This document shows positions 28,170 to 36,345 of a DNA stretch of 46,394 nucleotides, piece after piece (the first letter of the stretch is position 1; each line of letters starts with the position of its first letter). The stretch is taken from positions 1 through 46,394 of the IMG/VR virus record IMGVR_UViG_3300036826_000347, one strand, 5' to 3'. Origin of the DNA: a virus. The notes under the pieces were generated by a model. That model saw only the letters and a list, made by a program, of their open reading frames with translations, was not told the DNA's origin and did not search any database. Made by a program: the position numbers and the translations under genes.

Positions 28170-29078
28170 ATGGCGGAATGGTATTCTAAAGACTATCCGG
28201 GCGGACCAATGGTTGCAGTTAAGGGATTTCCAAGACCGGTGTATTCGCCCGATGCTGCTCCTGCTTATAAACCATCGGTAGACGGCTCGGATATCGAAGC
28301 GTATAAGCGTACGGTCAGTCGTGGCGGACGTTGGAAATGGCAGGCGTTTGATCAGGCGTTTAGCAACGCTTTTTCACACGGAAAAGGTCCAAATGTCGTC
28401 GATACCGGTGTTGCCGGAGTGCAACGACAGCAAGGGATTCAAGCAACGGGCTATATTGGTCAGGAAACGTTTAACTTGTTGCGTTCGATTATCATTCCCG
28501 AAGGTCTTCCCAATGCCGGTCAATATGCGATGGACGCTCGATCGGTTGAGTTGATCAATGCTGCGTATGATCGTTTCAAAGGCAAAGAACCGGACGATAA
28601 GCCATCTACATCGGCACAAGCGCGTTTGAACAAAGCTAAGACTCAGTTGGGTAAAAAAGAATCACCGATGCGGTCGAATATGCAAGAGTATGGCGAGTGG
28701 TATGGAATGAATGGTGTGCCTTGGTGTGCGATTTTTGCCACTTGGAGTGATCAATTAGGAGCCAAACCGAGTAAGAGTTTTGTTCGAAGTAGTAGATATT
28801 CCTATGTTCCTTCTATTCTCAACGATGCGCGCATGGGTCGTCATGGTCTATCGTTGACTAGCTCGCCGAAACCAGGAGATCTGGTTTGTTATGATTGGGG
28901 ATCAGATGGAGAATACGATCATATTGGAATAGTGCTTAGTACGCCGAACAGTTCTGGGGTTTTCGAGGCGATTGAAGGAAATACCTCGACTTCTAATGAT
29001 TCGAACGGTGGTCAGGTTATGCAACGTACGAGAAATCGTTTTAATCAACGAACGGTATTTGTCCGAGTAGAGGAATGA
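28170..29078 (+). CDS. CHAP-domain endolysin
   Basis: This 302-residue protein has an N-terminal part with a peptidoglycan-binding-like segment (TGVAGVQRQQGIQATGYIGQETFNLLRSI, about residues 75-110), a linker (KEPDDKPSTS) and a C-terminal CHAP domain. NGVPWCAIFATW holds the catalytic Cys186, YDHIGIV the His251, and EAIEGNTS the third residue. CHAP enzymes cut peptide bonds of the cell wall as amidase or endopeptidase. It follows two holin candidates, so it is the main lysis enzyme. The Rpf-like enzyme at 14614 would provide a second activity. Confidence 0.85.
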   Translation: MAEWYSKDYPGGPMVAVKGFPRPVYSPDAAPAYKPSVDGSDIEAYKRTVSRGGRWKWQAFDQAFSNAFSHGKGPNVVDTGVAGVQRQQGIQATGYIGQETFNLLRSIIIPEGLPNAGQYAMDARSVELINAAYDRFKGKEPDDKPSTSAQARLNKAKTQLGKKESPMRSNMQEYGEWYGMNGVPWCAIFATWSDQLGAKPSKSFVRSSRYSYVPSILNDARMGRHGLSLTSSPKPGDLVCYDWGSDGEYDHIGIVLSTPNSSGVFEAIEGNTSTSNDSNGGQVMQRTRNRFNQRTVFVRVEE

Positions 29079-29087
29079 AAGGAAGAC

Positions 29088-29252
29088 ATGACTGAGACTC
29101 AGCCCGAGCCGATGACAGTTCCCGATCCTGATGTTTCAGATGTTCCTGGAGTGCCTGAGGCACCGGATACGTCTCCGCCGGAAGAGAATGGTGAGGATGA
29201 AGGCGAGTCCGACACTGGTTCGCGTTATGACGGAGGAGAGATTCCGCGTTAA
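29088..29252 (+). CDS. Small acidic Pro-rich protein
   Basis: This 54-residue protein (MTETQPEPMTVPDPDVSDV, then EAPDTSPPEENGEDEGESDTGSRYDGGEIPR) is highly acidic, Pro-rich and probably disordered. It has a good ribosome binding site (AAAGGAAGAC). It is not recognised. It sits between the endolysin and the head-tail connector genes. Confidence 0.65.
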   Translation: MTETQPEPMTVPDPDVSDVPGVPEAPDTSPPEENGEDEGESDTGSRYDGGEIPR

Positions 29253-29276
29253 TTAAAACAAAAAGCAGGTGAAGAG

Positions 29277-29783
29277 ATGGAACAAAGTATTCTCACTAGT
29301 ACAAAAAAAATTCTAGGGATTGCTGAAGATTATACCGTATTTGACCTCGATATCATCACTCATATCAATACCGCGTTCTCCACTCTCACCCAGTTGGGGG
29401 TTGGACCAGTAAATGGGTTTATGATCGAAGATGAAACGGCCGTTTGGTCGGATTTTATTACTGATTATCCAGCGGGGAGTTATGATACTCCAACCGGCAA
29501 TGATCTTCAGTACAATTCGGTTAGAACATACGTTTTTCTCAAGGTACGACAGCTTTTCGACCCTCCAACGACGTCGTATTTAATTACAGCTGTTAATGAT
29601 CAAATCAAAGAGCTAGAGTGGCGTTTGAATGTGCATCGCGAAGAAACTCGATGGGTTGATCCTGATCCTTATTCCGAAGATTCGAATGCAATCGAGGATG
29701 CCGCATATTTCTCCAACATGCGTTCGTGGAGACGCTGGGTGGATAATGGTACTCGAGAAACCCGTCGAGGACTGAAAGGTTAA
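29277..29783 (+). CDS. Head-tail connector, gp6-like
   Basis: This 168-residue protein matches phage gp6-like/YqbG-type head-tail connectors: SILTSTKKILGIAEDYTVFDLDIITHINTAFSTLTQLGVGP.NGFMI, then NSVRTYVFLKVRQLFDPPTTSYL and IKELEWRLN. These proteins form the ring that joins portal to tail. It is unusual that it is encoded before the terminase and portal, separated from the other connectors (38143-38749) by the fibre module. The last part (RRWVDNGTRETRRGLKG) is basic. Confidence 0.85.
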   Translation: MEQSILTSTKKILGIAEDYTVFDLDIITHINTAFSTLTQLGVGPVNGFMIEDETAVWSDFITDYPAGSYDTPTGNDLQYNSVRTYVFLKVRQLFDPPTTSYLITAVNDQIKELEWRLNVHREETRWVDPDPYSEDSNAIEDAAYFSNMRSWRRWVDNGTRETRRGLKG

Positions 29784-29796
29784 ATAGGAGGAGACT

Positions 29797-30159
29797 ATGG
29801 CGGTCATCGACGTAGGACCACCTAAAGTCGACTTGCTTCGTATTCGTGCCGGTGATCGGAATTTAATTACGGTAACGCTTACTCAGAATGGTCAACCGTT
29901 TGATCTATCTGGGCTGACTGTCGAAGCACAGGCACGACTTACACCTAATGATTCAACAATTGCGGTTGAGGCCGTTATCAATATTCTTAATGCTGAAGAA
30001 GGACAATTCGAGATGCGTTGGCCTGGCGATGATGTACGAACTTTATTGGATAATCAAAAAGGTTGGTTCGGTGTTTGGGATCTTCAGGTTGGTAACGGTT
30101 TTGATCCACAAACCTTGATGGCTGGAATCTTTACGATTGAACCGGATGTAACGAGATGA
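29797..30159 (+). CDS. BppU N-terminal-like baseplate/fibre adaptor, copy 2
   Basis: This 120-residue beta-rich protein (RIRAGDRNLITVTLTQNGQPFDLSGLTVEAQARLTPND...GVWDLQVGNGFDPQTLMAGIFTIEPDVTR) parallels the protein at 19385-19765 in length, ending and gene context. The TVTLTQNGQPFDLSG pattern fits the BppU (DUF2479) N-terminal domain. It probably anchors the collagen-like fibre that starts in its stop codon (ATGA). Confidence 0.75.
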   Translation: MAVIDVGPPKVDLLRIRAGDRNLITVTLTQNGQPFDLSGLTVEAQARLTPNDSTIAVEAVINILNAEEGQFEMRWPGDDVRTLLDNQKGWFGVWDLQVGNGFDPQTLMAGIFTIEPDVTR

Positions 30160-30548
30160 GTACAAATATGGAAGTAAATACGAGTACACAAAACGTTGAG
30201 GTTAGCCAATCGCCTATTGAAATAACGGTTGACGTTCCGGCAGCTCCGGATATTGTAGTTGGAATGCCGGGACCAACCGGTCCTCCAGGTCCGCCGGGTT
30301 CAGAGGGTCCTCCAGGTCCGCCGGGAACTAGTGGAATTCCATTAGGGGGAGAGGCTCAACAAAGTTTGGCAAAAGCAAGCGCGAATGATTATGATGTTTT
30401 TTGGATGGATGTTGAGAATATTAGCTATAGAGGTAATTGGATAGACACATCATATAAAAATGGCGATATTGTTGTATACAATAATATTGTTTATATATGT
30501 GTTCGTCCTACTAATAATCCACCAATAGCATGGCCGGTGATGCCATAA
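30156..30548 (+). CDS. Short collagen-like fibre with carbohydrate-binding-like end
   Basis: This 130-residue protein has an N-terminal beta region (STQNVEVSQSPIEITVDVPAAPDIVVG), a short collagen stretch (GMPGPTGPPGPPGSEGPPG) and a C-terminal segment YRGNWIDTSYKNGDIVVYNNIVYICV. That segment resembles carbohydrate-binding modules of the chitin-binding (CBM5/12) type. It would be the fibre part of the second module. It is followed directly by a LamG-like protein. Confidence 0.75.
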   Translation: MSTNMEVNTSTQNVEVSQSPIEITVDVPAAPDIVVGMPGPTGPPGPPGSEGPPGPPGTSGIPLGGEAQQSLAKASANDYDVFWMDVENISYRGNWIDTSYKNGDIVVYNNIVYICVRPTNNPPIAWPVMP

Positions 30549-31253
30549 ATGAGTATTGAATATGATGATATAGTTAAGAATGATGGTGCACGCCATTTCT
30601 GGACTCTTGAACATGGAAACCTTCAAGATCAAATTGCTAATGGTTTGTATATGGTACAGATTGGAAGCGGTATGATTCCTGTGGATTCACCGTTTGGTCC
30701 GGGTACAGGAATCAAATTTGTAGAAACAGGTATAACAACACAGTATCCCTCTCTGGTTGTACCAGAATTTGATTGGTCATTCGATTGTTGGGTCAGAATG
30801 CCAAATCCTGGTACCGATACGGGTTGGGATACAATACTATGTTTTGGTACTCATGGGTGGCAGATTCGATCAGCTAGTGTTTTTAATGGAAAAATCTCAG
30901 TTGCAGTCTCTGCAATAGAAGCAGTCGGCGAGACGATAGATAATGTTCTTGGAGATATGTTGTGGCATCATCTTATGGTTACAAAAAATACAAATGTTGA
31001 ATTTAAACTCTATATCGACGGAGTACTCGATTCGACATTTGCTTATACGGGTAATGCCGTAATCAATGAATATGTGGGTACGCATGTTGCGAATGCTGAT
31101 TTGCCATCGCTTGAATTGGCGCGAATAGCATTATATCCCACTGTATTACAAGATAGTGACGCTATTGCTCATGCTACCGCTCAAACAATTGATCTTGTAC
31201 CCGATCCGATGACAACGGACTGGGTTCCGATTTGGAATTTAAAGCAATCATGA
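30549..31253 (+). CDS. LamG/concanavalin-like receptor-binding protein
   Basis: This 234-residue protein has the layout of a LamG-like jelly roll: FWTLEHGNLQDQIANG..., FDWSFDCWVRMPN....WDTILCFGTHGWQIR, then MLWHHLMVTKNTNVEFKLYIDGVLDST. Such domains bind glycans, in phages typically on the host envelope. It starts one base after the preceding fibre gene, so the three genes make a fibre complex. AT-rich codon use resembles the first fibre gene. Confidence 0.75.
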   Translation: MSIEYDDIVKNDGARHFWTLEHGNLQDQIANGLYMVQIGSGMIPVDSPFGPGTGIKFVETGITTQYPSLVVPEFDWSFDCWVRMPNPGTDTGWDTILCFGTHGWQIRSASVFNGKISVAVSAIEAVGETIDNVLGDMLWHHLMVTKNTNVEFKLYIDGVLDSTFAYTGNAVINEYVGTHVANADLPSLELARIALYPTVLQDSDAIAHATAQTIDLVPDPMTTDWVPIWNLKQS

Positions 31254-31286
31254 TTTATCAAACCAATTGAGAGTGGTGAGTAGATA

Positions 31287-31526
31287 ATGGGAGTAGAAGG
31301 GCTAGACAAAGCCGTTTCCGATGCAGTGGATGAAACAGAAACGACCGAACGCGAAGACCCCGTGGCTAAGCATGAACGTCAGAACAATGAGCGAGAAGAA
31401 GCAAGAAAAGCTCGTTCTGAACGACTGGGACACGAGTTGTTCGAGGAAGTCGAAGTAGAAGTAAAGGAAGAGAAGCCGGTTGCCAAGAAAACGGTGAATA
31501 AGAAATCATCGGAATCGGAGGATTAA
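31287..31526 (+). CDS. Small charged protein
   Basis: This 79-residue protein is extremely charged and probably disordered or coiled-coil (ETTEREDPVAKHERQNNEREEARKARSERLGHELFEEVEVEVKEEKPVAKK). No family is recognised. The position before the 2H-phosphoesterase and terminase genes suggests a head-related accessory role. Confidence 0.65.
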   Translation: MGVEGLDKAVSDAVDETETTEREDPVAKHERQNNEREEARKARSERLGHELFEEVEVEVKEEKPVAKKTVNKKSSESED

Positions 31527-31538
31527 GGAAGGGGTATT

Positions 31539-32477
31539 ATGCCCGACCTCGTTATTGTAGCGATTCCGTCCGAAGACGACTATATTTACAAGATCTCGAG
31601 TGAAGAAATTCCACATTTGACATTGTTATTTCTAGGCGAATCGAAACAAGTTAAGAATTTTAGTGCGATTGCCGATTTTGTCAAACACGCAAGTAAACTA
31701 AGTCTTACTCGTTTTGGCCTAGAAGTGGAACGTCGTGGAGAATTGGGCGAAGAGCAAGCAGATGTACTCTTCTTCGCCAAGCGCTGGAACGATTACGAAA
31801 TGATACGAGATTTTCGATCGTATTTGCTTAAAAACAACGATATTCGTACTGCCTATGATTCGATCGAGCAATTTCCCGAGTGGGTTCCACACATCACGTT
31901 GGGCTATGCGGATGCCCCGGCCAAGGAAGATAAGCGCGATTATCCCGGAATCAATTATGTGTCGTTTGATAAAGTTGCGCTTTGGTTTGCCGATTTCGAG
32001 GGTATAGAATTCCCTTTGAAAGCTTACGAAGGGGATGAGACGGTAGAGATGAGCAATCTTATGGAAAAGGTTCTTACTCATCACGGCGTCAAGGGGATGA
32101 AGTGGGGTGTTCGACGCAAAGCAACCGTTGGTCCGCAAGAAGTAATCGTCAGCGATCGTAGAAAGAAGCTTAAAACATCTGGTGGAGCAGGACATCCGGC
32201 ACATTCCGATGCCGTCAGTGCGCGTACGTTGGGACAAAGAGGAAAGAAGAGTGGTCTCAAATCTTTGTCTAATAAAGAACTGACTGACTACGCAAAGCGA
32301 TTGCAGTTGGAACAAAACGTCAAGCGACTTAATTACAACGATATGAACCCAGGTAAGAAATTTGTCGCCGGTCTTCTCGGTCAAACGGGAAAGAATACGG
32401 TTCAAAATGCTGCTAATGATGTTGCCGGTCAGCAAGTCAAGAAACGATTGGCAAAGATCGCAATTCTAGCTGCATGA
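31539..32477 (+). CDS. 2H phosphoesterase fused to a head-associated domain
   Basis: This 312-residue protein has an N-terminal 2H phosphoesterase domain with both HxT motifs, HLTLLF (His26) and HITLGY (His118), about residues 1-165. Next comes THHGVKGMKWGVRR at residues 179-192, a motif I know from head-associated proteins and toxin-carrying fusions in Gram-positive phages, and a basic C-terminal helical region (SNKELTDYAKRLQLEQNVKRLN). 2H enzymes cleave RNA or cyclic oligonucleotides; the anti-CBASS protein Acb1 has this fold. It may be packaged in the head and injected. That is inference. Confidence 0.8.
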   Translation: MPDLVIVAIPSEDDYIYKISSEEIPHLTLLFLGESKQVKNFSAIADFVKHASKLSLTRFGLEVERRGELGEEQADVLFFAKRWNDYEMIRDFRSYLLKNNDIRTAYDSIEQFPEWVPHITLGYADAPAKEDKRDYPGINYVSFDKVALWFADFEGIEFPLKAYEGDETVEMSNLMEKVLTHHGVKGMKWGVRRKATVGPQEVIVSDRRKKLKTSGGAGHPAHSDAVSARTLGQRGKKSGLKSLSNKELTDYAKRLQLEQNVKRLNYNDMNPGKKFVAGLLGQTGKNTVQNAANDVAGQQVKKRLAKIAILAA

Positions 32478-32554
32478 ACGAGACGGTGATCGTGTTTATT
32501 GTTGTGATAATTCTTCTATTTGTCTTAGCGTGGGCTATGAGGCGCGATAGTTAG
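32474..32554 (+). CDS. Tiny single-helix membrane protein
   Basis: This 26-residue protein is one hydrophobic helix (VIVFIVVIILLFVLAWAM) with a basic/acidic end (RRDS). It begins in the stop of the previous gene (ATGA) and ends 14 bases before the terminase gene. A similar 28-residue protein follows the terminase gene. The function is unknown. Confidence 0.55.
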   Translation: MNETVIVFIVVIILLFVLAWAMRRDS

Positions 32555-32568
32555 GAAGGAGGGTTGGC

Positions 32569-34314
32569 ATGAGCCTGTCTAATACGGCGATACCGATTTA
32601 TTACGGTCGGTTTCGCGAGGCAGTTCTCCGAAGTGAGATTCCGGTTAATCGAGAGATCTCAATGGAGATGAATCGTATTGATTCGCTCATCGCTAACCCC
32701 AACATCTATTATGACGATCAAGCAGTCGAGGGATTTATTCGTTATTGCGAAGGTGAGCTGACTTTAACCGACGGTTCCGATCTTCATCTGCTGGAATCGT
32801 TTAAACTATGGGCCGAGCAAATCTTCGGTTGGTATTATTTCGTTGAACGAAGCGTCTATGTGCCGACGAAAGAAAATCACGGCGGGCACTACGAGAAACG
32901 ATTGATCAAGAAACGGTTAACGCTCAAACAATACTTGATTGTCGCTCGCGGGGCAGCCAAGTCGATGTATGCGTTTTTAATCCATAGCTATTTTCTCAAT
33001 GTCGATACTTCGACGACGCATCAGATCAACACGGCGCCGACGATGAAGCAGGCCGAAGAAGTTTTGTCACCATTCCGTACTTCGATCACGCGCTCGCGCG
33101 GACCGTTGTTCAAGTTCTTAACTGAGGGCTCGTTGCAGAATACAACCGGTTCGAGAGCTCTTCGAGTCAAATTGGCTTCGACGAAGAAAGGGATCGAGAA
33201 TTTTCTTACCGGCTCGATACTCGAGATTCGCCCAATGGCAATCAACAAGCTGCAAGGTTTACGTCCGAAGATTTCTACGGTCGACGAGTGGTTGTCCGGC
33301 GATCTGCGAGAGGATGTTGTTGGAGCAATCGAGCAGGGCGCATCGAAATTAGAAGACTATTTAATTGTTGCCATTAGCTCGGAAGGAACTGTTCGTGCAG
33401 GTTCTGGTGACACAATCAAAATGGAGTTAGCGGACATCCTTAAGGGTGAGTACTTAGCACCGCACGTTTCGATCTGGCATTACAAGCTAGACGAAATCGA
33501 GGAAGTTGCTGATCCGGGAATGTGGGTGAAGGCAAATCCAAATTTAGGAGCAACGGTTTCCTATGAAACCTATCAACTCGATGTCGAACGAGCTGAAAAA
33601 GCTCCAGCATCCCGAAACGATATTCTTGCGAAGCGTTTTGGGATTCCCATGGAGGGTTATACCTATTTCTTCACGTACGAAGAGACCCTACCTCATCGTC
33701 AGCGAGAATTCTGGCAGATGCCTTGTTCTCTCGGAGCCGATCTTTCTCAGGGCGACGATTTCTGCGCATTCACCTTTATATTTCCATTGGGAAGAGAGAA
33801 ATACGGTATAAAAACGCGTAGTTATATCACCGAGCTCACGTTGTTCAAACTTCCAGCGGCAATGCGACAGAAGTATGAGGAGTTCGTCAACGAAGGAAGC
33901 CTTTATGTAATGCCGGGAAATATTCTCGATATGATGGAGGTTTACGATGATCTCGATCGGTTTATTCAGACGTCTGAATACGATGTTCGGGCGCTGGGCT
34001 ACGATCCATACAATGCGCGCGAATTCGTAGCTCGTTGGGAAGGAGAAAACGGACCGTTTGGAATCGAGAAGGTAATTCAAGGAGCTAAAACAGAATCGGT
34101 TCCTCTCGGTGAGATCAAGATTATGGCCGGAGAACGTTTGCTGATCTTCGATCAATCGTTGATGTCGTTTGCGATGGGTAATGCGATTACGTTGGAGGAT
34201 ACGAATGGTAATCGCAAGCTCTTAAAGCGACGACAAGAAGAGAAAATCGACAATGTTTCAGCTCTTTTAGACGCCTGGGTCGCATATAAGCTTAACAAGG
34301 AGGCGTTTGAGTAA
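32569..34314 (+). CDS. terL: Large terminase subunit
   Basis: This 581-residue protein is a HK97-type large terminase. The ATPase domain has Walker A ARGAAKSM at residues 126-133 (a variant with AA in place of GK-type spacing) and Walker B ISTVDEW at 235-241. The C-terminal nuclease starts at LGADLSQGDDF with Asp391. The length is typical. It would cut concatemers and pump DNA into the head. The small subunit is encoded 5.9 kb upstream, with fibres and lysis genes in between, an unusual separation. Confidence 0.95.
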   Translation: MSLSNTAIPIYYGRFREAVLRSEIPVNREISMEMNRIDSLIANPNIYYDDQAVEGFIRYCEGELTLTDGSDLHLLESFKLWAEQIFGWYYFVERSVYVPTKENHGGHYEKRLIKKRLTLKQYLIVARGAAKSMYAFLIHSYFLNVDTSTTHQINTAPTMKQAEEVLSPFRTSITRSRGPLFKFLTEGSLQNTTGSRALRVKLASTKKGIENFLTGSILEIRPMAINKLQGLRPKISTVDEWLSGDLREDVVGAIEQGASKLEDYLIVAISSEGTVRAGSGDTIKMELADILKGEYLAPHVSIWHYKLDEIEEVADPGMWVKANPNLGATVSYETYQLDVERAEKAPASRNDILAKRFGIPMEGYTYFFTYEETLPHRQREFWQMPCSLGADLSQGDDFCAFTFIFPLGREKYGIKTRSYITELTLFKLPAAMRQKYEEFVNEGSLYVMPGNILDMMEVYDDLDRFIQTSEYDVRALGYDPYNAREFVARWEGENGPFGIEKVIQGAKTESVPLGEIKIMAGERLLIFDQSLMSFAMGNAITLEDTNGNRKLLKRRQEEKIDNVSALLDAWVAYKLNKEAFE

Positions 34315-34400
34315 TGAATAAAACCTTTGGCGTAAGTGAAATTGCGTTAGTTGCAATTGCGGTTATTCTTATTGTTGCGTTATTTAATGGGTGGGGCTAG
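34314..34400 (+). CDS. Tiny single-helix membrane protein
   Basis: This 28-residue protein (MNKTFGVSEIALVAIAVILIVALFNGWG) has one clear hydrophobic helix. Its ATG overlaps the terminase stop (TAATG). No family is recognised; its size and topology resemble the 26-residue protein at 32474. Confidence 0.55.
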   Translation: MNKTFGVSEIALVAIAVILIVALFNGWG

Positions 34401-34434
34401 ATAATCCGAGCAAAATTGGGAAAGGAGGTGAGAA

Positions 34435-35739
34435 GTGCCGCGATTTGGGAATACGTTAAGACACGCTTGGAATGTGTTCTCGAATCAAGAATACCGATTC
34501 AAAGCGCAGCCGGTTGGTTATGGAACAGGTCGTCCAGATCGTGTACGGCTTAGAATTCCCAATGAACGCTCCCTCATCTCTTCGATTTATACACGTTTGA
34601 GCATTGATGTCGCTTCGATTGATATGCGTCATGTAAGAAATGACGATCAAAATAGATATATTTCCGATATTGACAGTGGTCTTAATAACTGTTTAACTGT
34701 CGAAGCCAATATTGATCAAGCTGCGCGCGCGTTTAGACAAGATGTGGCGATGACGCTCTTTGACAGAGGCGTTGCAGCGCTTGTTCCTGTTGATACTTCG
34801 ATTAATCCGCAGCAAAGTGGCGGCTTCGATATTTTGACGTTGCGTGTCGGCGAGATTATCACTTGGTATCCACAGCATGTGCGAATTAACTTGTACAATG
34901 AGGCTACAGGTCAGCGCGAAGAGATTACATTGCAGAAATCTGCGGTAGCGATTGTCGAGAATCCGTTGTATTCGGTGATGAACGAACCAAACTCGACTCT
35001 TCAGCGCTTGCTTCATAAACTTAATCTTTTGGATTCGATTGATAATCAAGCCGCTTCGAAACAACTTGATCTGATTATTCAGCTTCCATATGTGATCAAG
35101 TCCGAAGCGCGCAGAGAACAAGCCGAACAACGGCGTAAAGATATCGAGTTTCAGCTTAGTAATAGTACTTACGGTATTGCCTATACTGACGGAACGGAAA
35201 AGATTACCCAGTTGAATCGTCCGGCTGAGAGCAATCTCATGGGTCAGATTGAGTATTTAACGACGATGCTTTATGGTCAGCTGGGTCTAACCGAAGAAGT
35301 CATGAATGGCACTGCCGATGAAAAAGCGATGCTGAATTATTGGAATCGTACGATCGAGCCGATTCTTACTGCAATCGTAGAGGCAATGCGACGTTCCTTC
35401 CTGACCAAGACCGCTCGGACGCAAAAACAAACGGTTCAATTCTTCCGCGATCCATTTCGTTTGGTTCCGATTGAGAATATTGCCGAAATTGCTGATAAAT
35501 TTACTCGTAATGAGATCATGTCGTCGAACGAGATGCGACAGGTTGTTGGCCTGGCTCCTCATCCAGATCCTAAGGCCGATCAATTGATTAACAGCAACAT
35601 GCCGCAAGGTAGTCCGACGCCAACTGGAGTTGTACCGGCAGATAGTGGAGGAATGAGCGATCTTGAGAGTTCTCTTGATGAGATCAATTCGCTTATTGAT
35701 GAGGCCTTTTCGGGAGTGACGAATAATGAAGCTTCCTGA
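34435..35739 (+). CDS. Portal protein
   Basis: From GTG 34435 (behind AAAGGAGGTGAGAA) this encodes 434 residues. It follows the large terminase and has the portal pattern. There is an N-terminal region with IYTRLSIDVASIDMRHV, a middle ALVPVDTSINP..GGFDILTLRVGEIITWYPQHVRI, and the helical LGLTEEVMNGTADEKAMLNYWNRTIEPILTAIVEAMRRSF near the end. The portal ring is the DNA gate of the head. The size is normal for HK97-like portals. It overlaps the next gene by 14 bases. Confidence 0.85.
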   Translation: MPRFGNTLRHAWNVFSNQEYRFKAQPVGYGTGRPDRVRLRIPNERSLISSIYTRLSIDVASIDMRHVRNDDQNRYISDIDSGLNNCLTVEANIDQAARAFRQDVAMTLFDRGVAALVPVDTSINPQQSGGFDILTLRVGEIITWYPQHVRINLYNEATGQREEITLQKSAVAIVENPLYSVMNEPNSTLQRLLHKLNLLDSIDNQAASKQLDLIIQLPYVIKSEARREQAEQRRKDIEFQLSNSTYGIAYTDGTEKITQLNRPAESNLMGQIEYLTTMLYGQLGLTEEVMNGTADEKAMLNYWNRTIEPILTAIVEAMRRSFLTKTARTQKQTVQFFRDPFRLVPIENIAEIADKFTRNEIMSSNEMRQVVGLAPHPDPKADQLINSNMPQGSPTPTGVVPADSGGMSDLESSLDEINSLIDEAFSGVTNNEAS

Positions 35740-36304
35740 CGGCAGCGTTCTTATGCATAGATCTGCTCCTTATGATCCGGTTAAAGCGCATGAGTATTAT
35801 ATACGTACACGCAAGCTAAAAGGTCGTAAAGCTAATGTGGCTTTGCCGGTTACGGTACCGACTACGAGTAAAAGGTCTAAATCCTTCCAAGTTAATTTAG
35901 GCGGCAAGTCGGTTAAGCTTAGCGAGAAACAATTGGCGGAGCAAAAAGCTGCTGTAGAGAAAAGCATTAACGAAATTAAGAAAAATTTAGCCAAGCTGGG
36001 CGATAAACTTAAAGAAGCGATGGCCGACGCTAAAGCAAAGCAGGCAACATCAAGAAGAAACGCCAATAAGAAACCAACCGCTGCCGAAAAGTCGGAAGCA
36101 GCTAGAGAATCTAAAAAGTATAGAGAAAAACATCAGCAAGAGATCGGTAGTAAAAGTAGAAGTAGAGGTAAGAAGGAATCATCAAGCTCCACTTCCAAAA
36201 CAGATCCTGTTGCTGAACTCGAGGACAAGATTGTTGAAGTTAAGGATCGTCTTACAGCTGCCGTGGCAAAAGCACAAGCATTGGCTGCCGCCACAAGAGG
36301 TTAG
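35726..36304 (+). CDS. Head-associated basic protein
   Basis: This 192-residue protein starts with LMHRSAPYDPVKAHEYYIRTRKLKGRK, a motif I recall in head genes of Gram-positive phages. A Lys/Ala-rich helical body with a coiled-coil core (LSEKQLAEQKAAVEKSINEIKKNLAKLGDKLKEAMADAKA) and a Ser/Lys-rich linker follow. Position between portal and protease-capsid gene suggests a scaffold or inner head protein. The exact role is unknown. Confidence 0.7.
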   Translation: MKLPDGSVLMHRSAPYDPVKAHEYYIRTRKLKGRKANVALPVTVPTTSKRSKSFQVNLGGKSVKLSEKQLAEQKAAVEKSINEIKKNLAKLGDKLKEAMADAKAKQATSRRNANKKPTAAEKSEAARESKKYREKHQQEIGSKSRSRGKKESSSSTSKTDPVAELEDKIVEVKDRLTAAVAKAQALAAATRG

Positions 36305-36345
36305 CTGATAGGCCGATGATCCAAAACTAAGGAGGAACTGTCAAA

